From Desulfobacterales bacterium (GTDB taxonomy: Bacteria; Desulfobacterota; Desulfobulbia; Desulfobulbales; BM004), in contig JAUXHH010000140.1 in assembly GCA_030621655.1 (NCBI GenBank), forward strand, positions 1-5,150: a DNA stretch of 5,150 bases, given 5' to 3'. The position numbers were made by a program, and so were the translations under genes. A model generated the notes under the pieces. It was not told the DNA's origin and did no database searches. It was given only the letters and a program-made list of their open reading frames with translations. Position 1 is the first letter of the stretch, and each line of letters opens with the position of its first letter. Shown piece after piece: positions 1 through 4,553 of the stretch.

Positions 1-2
1 TT

Positions 3-131
3 CTGGAAGAATTTATGCTTGATGCAGATCTGCCGCTCAACCCGGCTTTTAAAGTTTCTGCCGGTGATACTGTCCTGATTAGACTTTCAAAAATTGACTC
101 CTTAAGCAATATTTTTAAAGTCGAATGGTAG
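3..131 (+). CDS. C-terminal end of an upstream gene, possibly an RNB-family ribonuclease (partial)
   Basis: An open frame enters from the left edge and ends at TAG (129-131), giving 42 residues of a C-terminus. The visible end contains a Gly-Asp-Thr-Val-Leu-Ile-Arg segment followed by a Lys-Ile-Asp-Ser turn and a terminal hydrophobic strand (IFKVEW). This pattern (a short beta-barrel edge with 'GD.V..R..K.D') resembles the tail of RNB-domain exoribonucleases as I remember them, but the piece is too short to be sure, and any small OB/S1-like barrel would look similar. No stem-loop with a T-run follows the stop, so I see no intrinsic terminator. It is not part of the usual dcw gene set and is separated from mraZ by 292 bp. 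The frame and stop are seen directly; the family is a weak inference. Confidence 0.55.
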   Translation: MEEFMLDADLPLNPAFKVSAGDTVLIRLSKIDSLSNIFKVEW

Positions 132-226
132 ATCCCACTCAATCCTTATCTATTTCTGTCCAAAAGCACCTTTTTCTCTCCCTGATTCTGCACAAAAAAA
201 CTTATTTGCTCCCGATATGACAAAGC

Positions 227-270
227 ACAATATGTTGTGGTGCAGCAAAACGCACCATACAACATAATGT
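227..270. repeat. Long imperfect inverted repeat upstream of the mra promoters
   Basis: The left arm (227-243, ACAATATGTTGTGGTGC) and the right arm (252-270) are reverse complements, apart from one mismatch and a two-base TA insertion in the right arm. They enclose an 8-base loop (AGCAAAAC). The stem would have about 16 pairs with a two-base bulge. No T-tract follows, so it is not a normal intrinsic terminator. Its right end overlaps the -35 element of the candidate promoter at 268-296, and a short perfect palindrome (ACAATTGT, 271-278) adjoins it. It could be an operator for an unknown regulator, a transcript-processing hairpin for the upstream gene, or a dispersed palindromic repeat. The symmetry is seen directly; the role is unknown. 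Confidence 0.6.
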
Positions 271-296
271 ACAATTGTCCTGTTTTCAGATATAAT
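268..296 (+). promoter_or_regulatory. Candidate distal sigma-70 promoter of the mra/dcw operon
   Basis: A perfect TATAAT hexamer (291-296) lies 17 bases after TGTACA (268-273), which matches four of six positions of the -35 consensus. Initiation would fall near 303, giving a leader of about 120 bases to mraZ. The ATG at 295 lies inside this -10 element, which argues against using it as a translation start. The inverted repeat at 227-270 overlaps the -35 hexamer, so a regulator binding there could block this promoter. This is a sequence match only. Confidence 0.45.
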
Positions 297-343
297 GCTG
301 AGTCACCCTCCGGACAACCAGTTCATTTTAAAACAACTTTTAC

Positions 344-371
344 TTGACACATGGCCGAATTATCTTATAAA
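344..371 (+). promoter_or_regulatory. Strong candidate proximal sigma-70 promoter of the mra/dcw operon
   Basis: A perfect TTGACA (344-349) is separated by 16 bases from TATAAA (366-371). Initiation is expected near 378, just before the MraZ-type repeats at 382-421 and about 45 bases before the mraZ start codon. The arrangement of promoter, MraZ boxes, ribosome binding site and mraZ is the known autoregulatory layout of this operon in other bacteria. The hexamers are seen directly; activity is inferred. Confidence 0.7.
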
Positions 372-381
372 AGATACCTTC

Positions 382-421
382 AGTGGTGCAAAGTGGTACA
401 AAAGGGAACAAAGGGGTGGGC
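382..421 (+). promoter_or_regulatory. MraZ operator: four direct repeats with 10-bp period
   Basis: Four consecutive 10-base units can be aligned: AGTGGTGCAA (382-391), AGTGGTACAA (392-401), AAGGGAACAA (402-411) and AGGGGTGGGC (412-421). MraZ proteins are known to bind G-rich direct repeats spaced one helical turn apart in front of their own operon, and these units share that spacing and a GTGG/GGGG core. They lie immediately downstream of the predicted start site of the proximal promoter, and the last two units contain the mraZ Shine-Dalgarno. MraZ binding would therefore block early transcription. The repeat structure is seen directly; assignment to MraZ rests on family knowledge. Confidence 0.8.
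411..416 (+). promoter_or_regulatory. mraZ ribosome binding site deciding the start at 424
   Basis: AAGGGG lies seven bases before the ATG at 424. It supports this start over the in-frame ATG at 295, which sits upstream of the proximal promoter and would add 43 residues with no MraZ similarity. The site coincides with the MraZ boxes. Confidence 0.65.
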
Positions 422-423
422 TC

Positions 424-903
424 ATGCCCAAAACAAACAGCAACAAGTCATCGACAAGCAGATTTCGTAGTCGTTCTGAGCATACGCTGGACAGCAAAGG
501 GAGGCTTAATATTCCGAGCAGGTTTCGGGATGTGCTTCAGGGCCATTACCAGGAACAATTAATGGTCACCAACTGGCATAAGTGCCTGAAGGCCTTTCCT
601 GCAAAGGTATGGGAACAGATCGAAACTACCCTGCTTGTTCAGGGAAAAAAACAACCCGGGATGGATTCTTTCAGACGCTATGTTATTTCCGGCGTTGCTG
701 ACTGTACCCTGGACAAACAGGGCAGAATCCTCCTGCCGCCAACCTTACGGACGGATTTTGGCTTGAAAAAAGATGTGGTGCTGAACGGCATGCTCGATCA
801 CTTCGAAATTTGGGATAAAACTGCCTGGGAAGAAGAAAGGAAACAGACCAGAGACAAATTCAGCGATTTTGAGCAGAGCCTGTCCGCCTTGGGCATACTT
901 TAG
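424..903 (+). CDS. mraZ: Transcriptional regulator MraZ
   Basis: This 159-residue protein is a typical MraZ in size. It contains two tandem SpoVT-AbrB-type (double-psi) DNA-binding modules. The first carries S18-E-H-T-L-D-S-K-G-R-L at residues 18-28 followed by IPSRFR; the second carries L96-D-K-Q-G-R-I-L-L-P-P at 96-106. The paired DxxGR motifs (D23-R27 and D97-R101) are the family signature. MraZ forms ring-shaped oligomers that bind repeated boxes upstream of the mra/dcw operon and usually repress it; matching boxes lie at 382-421. I chose the start at 424 because of the Shine-Dalgarno and because the promoter lies downstream of the alternative ATG at 295. The first 12 residues are a polar, Ser/Asn/Lys-rich extension before the usual family start. 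rsmH follows after 14 bases. Confidence 0.95.
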   Translation: MPKTNSNKSSTSRFRSRSEHTLDSKGRLNIPSRFRDVLQGHYQEQLMVTNWHKCLKAFPAKVWEQIETTLLVQGKKQPGMDSFRRYVISGVADCTLDKQGRILLPPTLRTDFGLKKDVVLNGMLDHFEIWDKTAWEEERKQTRDKFSDFEQSLSALGIL

Positions 904-917
904 GCATAGGGGATACC

Positions 918-1877
918 GTGACTCATGCGGGGAATAACTTTTCTAAGAAAAAGCCTCGCTCCCCCACGGCTAATTCCTCTGGTAGCGAAACTTCCCCACC
1001 AATCCACACCCCCGTTCTTCTCGATGAAGCAGTTCATCTTCTGGCCCCGGTTGATGGCGGTATATATGTTGACGGCACCCTTGGCCTTGGGGGACATACT
1101 GAAAAGATTCTACAATCCTGCACTCCCTCCGGCCGAGTCATTGGCTTTGAGTGGGATGACAACGCTTTGGAACTGGCCACAAAAAGACTTACACCGTTTG
1201 GCCGGCGTTATTCAGCACAACATAGAAGCTACTCTGAAATTATGGACGGATTAAATGAAATGGGTATTCATAGAGTGGATGGGCTGCTTTTGGATCTCGG
1301 CGTTTCCTCACTTCAGTTTGACAATGCAACAAGAGGCTTCAGTTTCCAGGCAGACGGCCCCCTTGACATGCGGATGGACAGACGCCGGCATCCCTCTGCA
1401 GAAGAAATAATTAACAACTTCAGCAAAGATGATTTAGCAGATATTTTTTATTACTTTGGCGAAGAAAGACAGGCCCGTCGCATCGCATCACATATAGTTG
1501 CAGAAAGGGGAAAAGAGCGCATTAAAACAACCTCGCATCTTGCTCATATTATTGCCGGTGCTATTCCCAGAAAATTCCATCCTCGGAAGATTCATGTAGC
1601 CACAAAGGTATTTCAAGCTCTACGAATTGCGGTCAATAAAGAACTGGACAATCTGACAACAGTACTGAACTTCATCACGGAGATTCTTAAACCGGGAGGC
1701 AGGATCTGCATCATTACATTTCATTCACTGGAGGATCGGTTGGTCAAGTGGAAATTCAAAGATAATCCATTACTGCATGTTTTAACCAAAAAGCCTGTGA
1801 CGCCGAGTAACGAGGAGATCAAAATGAACCCTCGGGCAAGAAGCGCAAAGCTTCGGGCTGCTTTTATGAAAGGTTGA
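918..1877 (+). CDS. rsmH: 16S rRNA m4C1402 methyltransferase RsmH (MraW)
   Basis: The protein has 319 residues, near the usual length. RsmH uses S-adenosylmethionine to methylate N4 of C1402 in the ribosomal P site. The family signatures are clear: HTPVLLDEAV (30-39), the SAM-binding loop VDGTLGLGGHT (51-61), GFEWDDNAL (76-84), GLLLDLGVSS (122-131), GPLDMRMD (147-154), GEERQARRIA (181-190), KVFQALRIAVNKEL (230-243), TFHSLEDRLVK (267-277) and the C-terminal NPRARSAKLRAA (304-315). The start is a GTG with AGGGG just upstream (907-911); no other in-frame start lies closer to the conserved HTPVLL. This leaves a Ser/Thr/Pro-rich N-terminal extension of about 29 residues, longer than usual. Its stop is followed after 14 bases by the likely ftsL start, consistent with one operon. 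Confidence 0.97.
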   Translation: MTHAGNNFSKKKPRSPTANSSGSETSPPIHTPVLLDEAVHLLAPVDGGIYVDGTLGLGGHTEKILQSCTPSGRVIGFEWDDNALELATKRLTPFGRRYSAQHRSYSEIMDGLNEMGIHRVDGLLLDLGVSSLQFDNATRGFSFQADGPLDMRMDRRRHPSAEEIINNFSKDDLADIFYYFGEERQARRIASHIVAERGKERIKTTSHLAHIIAGAIPRKFHPRKIHVATKVFQALRIAVNKELDNLTTVLNFITEILKPGGRICIITFHSLEDRLVKWKFKDNPLLHVLTKKPVTPSNEEIKMNPRARSAKLRAAFMKG

Positions 1878-1891
1878 TAAGGGGGAAGAAA

Positions 1892-2251
1892 ATGGAAATT
1901 GTCAAGGATTATTCTGGCAGCTATATCGTAAAAAATTGCAGGAACAAAAAAAAGAAGGCACCTCGGTCCAGCGATCTCTTTTCTGTAACCAATCTCATGT
2001 GGAAAACACTCGGGGCCATGCTTCTTGTGACGGTCGTCATTGGCATCACCTCTACTATCTGGTACGGCTGGCAGGTTCAGCTAGCCCTGGATCAAATTGG
2101 CAGAGACAGAATAACCAATCGTGAGTTGACGCATGAAAACAGGTTACTGGTTGTCAAACGTGATTTGATGCTGACCCAGGAACAAATGGATAAAGCTGCT
2201 CTGAAAATAGGGCTGTATTCTCCTACGAAAAGCCAACTTCGGTATCCATAA
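1892..2251 (+). CDS. ftsL: Cell division protein FtsL-like
   Basis: This is a 119-residue bitopic membrane protein. It has a basic cytoplasmic N-terminus (KNCRNKKKKAPR, 14-25), one transmembrane helix at about residues 38-59, and a periplasmic segment (about 62-105) with coiled-coil-like hydrophobic spacing, ending in an 'ALKIGLYSPTKSQLRYP' tail typical of FtsL/DivIC-type proteins. FtsL bridges FtsB and FtsQ and helps activate FtsWI in the divisome. Sequence conservation in this family is low, so the call rests on topology, size and position between rsmH and ftsI. I chose ATG 1892 because AAGGGGGAAG (1879-1888) precedes it at good distance; an in-frame TTG at 1874 overlapping the rsmH stop is possible but lacks such a site. 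A 50-base gap follows, unlike the tight spacing upstream. Confidence 0.85.
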   Translation: MEIVKDYSGSYIVKNCRNKKKKAPRSSDLFSVTNLMWKTLGAMLLVTVVIGITSTIWYGWQVQLALDQIGRDRITNRELTHENRLLVVKRDLMLTQEQMDKAALKIGLYSPTKSQLRYP

Positions 2252-2286
2252 CTGAACTTAGAACACTAACGAGATAACAAATAGTT

Positions 2287-2293
2287 AAAGGAG
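2287..2293 (+). promoter_or_regulatory. Strong ribosome binding site of the ACP-like gene
   Basis: AAAGGAG ends eight bases before the ATG at 2302. It is closer to the Shine-Dalgarno consensus than the sites of the neighbouring genes. This argues that the ACP-like ORF is really translated and also drives translation of the overlapping ftsI-like gene. No promoter-like hexamer pair stands out in the 50-base gap 2252-2301. Confidence 0.7.
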
Positions 2294-2301
2294 AATTAAA
2301 C

Positions 2302-2514
2302 ATGTCGGCAGACGAGAAAGTGAATGACATTTTAATTGAGCAGTTAAATGTTGATAAGGACAAGGTCGTGCCCAAAGTATCTTTCCTTGATGATCTGGAT
2401 GCCGATTCCTTGAAGCTTGTTGAACTCATTATGGTTGCAGGTACGGGACAGAAGGACATAATTCATCAAATAAGATCACTGCATCAACGTACCGGAGATA
2501 TTAATGCTGCATGA
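2302..2514 (+). CDS. Truncated or diverged acyl-carrier-protein-like protein
   Basis: This is a 70-residue ORF. Residues 1-44 follow an acyl carrier protein closely: helix I (EKVNDILIEQLNV, 5-17), loop I (DKDKVVPKVSFLDDL, 18-32), then D35-S36-L37, the site where 4'-phosphopantetheine attaches, and the start of helix II (KLVELIM, 38-44). From residue 45 (VAGTGQKD...) the resemblance stops. The acidic second half of helix II and helices III-IV of a normal ~78-residue ACP are not recognisable, and the ORF ends about seven residues short. The strong Shine-Dalgarno and the ATGA overlap with the next gene suggest real expression. ACPs normally carry acyl chains for fatty acid, lipid A or polyketide synthesis; a place between ftsL and ftsI is unusual. 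It could be a specialised partial ACP, a decayed gene kept for translational coupling, or a product of a sequencing indel pair. A function cannot be assigned. Confidence 0.75.
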   Translation: MSADEKVNDILIEQLNVDKDKVVPKVSFLDDLDADSLKLVELIMVAGTGQKDIIHQIRSLHQRTGDINAA

Positions 2515-4508
2515 CTGAGCACGCTAAAATACACATTAGGAAAAGACGGAAATTGATGGCGGAAAAAAGAAGGAAAGTTCGCCTTCTCCTTCTGGCCCTT
2601 GTCCTTTTTCTGGGATCTGGGGCCTTATTGTTTCATAAAGATAAATTTTCTACCCTCAACGAAATGCTGAGTTGGCTTACACAAAGCAATCCCGGAGAAG
2701 TCATAGCTTCCACTCTCTCCTCCTCTATCAGGGGAGATATCTATGATCGGAACTTCAGGCCCCTTGCAACCACATATAAAACCTATGCAATTTGTGCCCG
2801 CCCCCTGGAAATGGAAGATCCTGATTTTTCTGCAGGGCAACTGGCTGAAATCCTTGGATTAAAAAAAAGCGAGCTCTTGCCGAAATTAAAAAGCGAACGT
2901 GGATTTATCTGGGTTGCCAAAGGAATTGATCAGAAAACAGCGGATACTGTAAAGCAGCGTAATATCAAAGGCATTGCTCAGGTTGTCGAGACAAAACGCT
3001 TTTACCCAAATTCCCAAAAGGCAGCACATGCAGTGGGATTTGTCGAAAACGGCCAGGGGCTTGACGGTATTGAATTCCAATATAATACGATATTGCGGGG
3101 AGATCAAATAAGTAACGCGGAACTTAAAACGCTCAACTTTGTCCCTGAAACAGAGTTTGGAGAGTCCAGCACGCATCTGGTGTTGAATCTTGACCTGATG
3201 ATCCAGTCGAAGATTGAACGTTTTCTTGACAAAAGGATGAAAATTACCGGGGCCTCCAGTGGAACGGCTATACTAATGAACGCCAATACAGGTGCAGTTC
3301 TTGCCCTGGCAAGTTTTCCTTCTTTCAATCCTAATCGCTATTGGGAATTCTCCAGCTCAGCCCTCAAGAATCATGCCCTGACAGAACCGGTCTATCCAGG
3401 GGAACTGGGCCTTATTTTCCAACAGGCTGCGGCATTCAATTTCAAAAACGAGAAAAAGTCTGATTCAATAGAGAGTTCAGATGAAATAAACTCCGTAAAA
3501 ATCATCGTGCCGGAAAAACAAAAAAGAAGAAAATTCACCGTTGCTCCTCGGATAGATTATGTCGATCCAGTCTACCTTGTTCAGTTTGCGCAATTATTGG
3601 GCTTCAGTCAAAAACCCCTGACAGATTTACCACTGAAGAGCGAAACGCCCGTCTCAACCCCCCTTGTTCTTAATAACCCATCTTTCAACTCCTCTGCTCT
3701 GAGACTTTTAAATGGCTTTACCGCCTTGGTAAATGGAGGCCGGCTTGTCACTCCGCATCTGCTTCACAAGGCCTATCAAAAAGACAGCACCACTTCATTT
3801 GAAACAACTTTAGAAGCGTCGGAGCAAAGAATTGTTCTCAATCCTGACACAACCAAAGACTTAACAGACTTCCTTGCAGCAAAATGGCTGAAGCTAAGCA
3901 GAAGGACCAGAACGGCTGATACACCAATGTTTTTTGAGGGCCATAGATTTACAACAACCGTAAAGAATACTGCGTATCAAAGATCAGCTCAAAAAAGAAA
4001 TGAACCGGAGGAGCAGATTCCTTATCTGGCCCAGAGTGTTATGCTCGGGGCTATACCAGGAGAAGATCCGAAACTGACCATGATAGCTGTCCTTTCCTAC
4101 CCGGACAACTGCGATGGAACTTACCCTAATGCATTGGAAGCTTTTGGGAATAAGCTTTCAATCCTTAGTCCGGATAAGGATATGATCCGGAAAATGCTTC
4201 ATGTGGCTGCCATGCCACCCCCGAACCCTTCTCCCGATTTCTGGGACAATGAAGGGACAATGTTTGCAAAAAATTCAAATTCCCAAGCACTTGAAAAAAT
4301 TGATCCGGCAGCACTGTCAAACAACCTCTACAAAAGCATGCCTGATGTCACTGGAAAAAGTTTGCGGGCTGGGCTGCAGGTTCTTCAGCATCTCAATCTA
4401 AATATAAAACTTGTGGGGAGTGGCAGGATAGTATCTCAACGTCCACCTGCAGGGACCGAACTGATCAATGTTGATGAATGTATTCTTGAAATGCAGCAGG
4501 AGATATGA
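2511..4508 (+). CDS. ftsI: FtsI/PBP2-type protein with PASTA domain, catalytic motifs lost (putative pseudo-transpeptidase)
   Basis: The protein has 665 residues, about full FtsI length. It has a basic cytoplasmic tail, a transmembrane helix (about 24-42), and a PBP dimerisation/pedestal domain with SSIRGDIYDRN (71-81), RFYPNSQKAAHAVGFV (163-178) and GQGLDGIEFQYNTILRG (181-197). The transpeptidase fold starts at GTAILMNANTGAVLALASFP (251-270) and continues through NPNRYWEF; a PASTA domain follows (about 610-664, MPDVTGKSLRAGLQVL...GSGRIVSQRPPAGTEL). The family cross-links septal peptidoglycan with FtsW. Here the catalytic motifs are absent: the SxxK site reads E298-L-G-L301, the SxN site V351-D-P353, and the KTG site V484-K-N486. 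Spacing between these sites matches active FtsI closely, so the alignment is secure. A charged, Lys/Ser-rich stretch lies between sites one and two (311-345). The frame is unbroken. The start overlaps the previous stop (ATGA); M16 is an alternative start. The gene symbol reflects position and homology, not demonstrated activity. Confidence 0.88.
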   Translation: MTEHAKIHIRKRRKLMAEKRRKVRLLLLALVLFLGSGALLFHKDKFSTLNEMLSWLTQSNPGEVIASTLSSSIRGDIYDRNFRPLATTYKTYAICARPLEMEDPDFSAGQLAEILGLKKSELLPKLKSERGFIWVAKGIDQKTADTVKQRNIKGIAQVVETKRFYPNSQKAAHAVGFVENGQGLDGIEFQYNTILRGDQISNAELKTLNFVPETEFGESSTHLVLNLDLMIQSKIERFLDKRMKITGASSGTAILMNANTGAVLALASFPSFNPNRYWEFSSSALKNHALTEPVYPGELGLIFQQAAAFNFKNEKKSDSIESSDEINSVKIIVPEKQKRRKFTVAPRIDYVDPVYLVQFAQLLGFSQKPLTDLPLKSETPVSTPLVLNNPSFNSSALRLLNGFTALVNGGRLVTPHLLHKAYQKDSTTSFETTLEASEQRIVLNPDTTKDLTDFLAAKWLKLSRRTRTADTPMFFEGHRFTTTVKNTAYQRSAQKRNEPEEQIPYLAQSVMLGAIPGEDPKLTMIAVLSYPDNCDGTYPNALEAFGNKLSILSPDKDMIRKMLHVAAMPPPNPSPDFWDNEGTMFAKNSNSQALEKIDPAALSNNLYKSMPDVTGKSLRAGLQVLQHLNLNIKLVGSGRIVSQRPPAGTELINVDECILEMQQEI

Positions 4509-4553
4509 ACGACCTCTTACAGGAGAAAACGGCCAGTTTCTTTGGAATAACTA

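Noticed and set aside
227..270. Inverted repeat as an intrinsic terminator of the upstream gene
   Set aside because: No T-run follows the stem on the + strand, and the stem is nearly 100 bases beyond the stop codon.
295..423. In-frame upstream ATG at 295 as the mraZ start
   Set aside because: It lies inside a TATAAT element and upstream of the stronger promoter, lacks a Shine-Dalgarno, and adds 43 residues with no MraZ similarity; ATG 424 has AAGGGG at good spacing.
1874..1891. TTG at 1874 as the ftsL start overlapping the rsmH stop
   Set aside because: No good ribosome binding site precedes it, whereas ATG 1892 has AAGGGGGAAG upstream.
1946..1954. A-rich slippery heptamer (A AAA AAG in frame) in ftsL with a 62-codon alternative frame
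   Set aside because: It encodes a plain lysine run in the basic cytoplasmic tail. The alternative frame shows no family resemblance, and shifting would remove the transmembrane helix.
3357..3368. S283-A-L-K286 in the FtsI-like protein as a surviving SxxK active site
   Set aside because: It lies 15 residues before the position fixed by the flanking PBP blocks (NPNRYWEF ... EP.YPG), and spacing to the SxN position would be wrong. Probably chance, but a structural model should confirm this.
3390..3600. A local frameshift hiding intact SxxK or SxN motifs
   Set aside because: The alternative + strand frames around 3396-3420 and 3558-3585 do not give GSTFK-like or SSN-like sequence.
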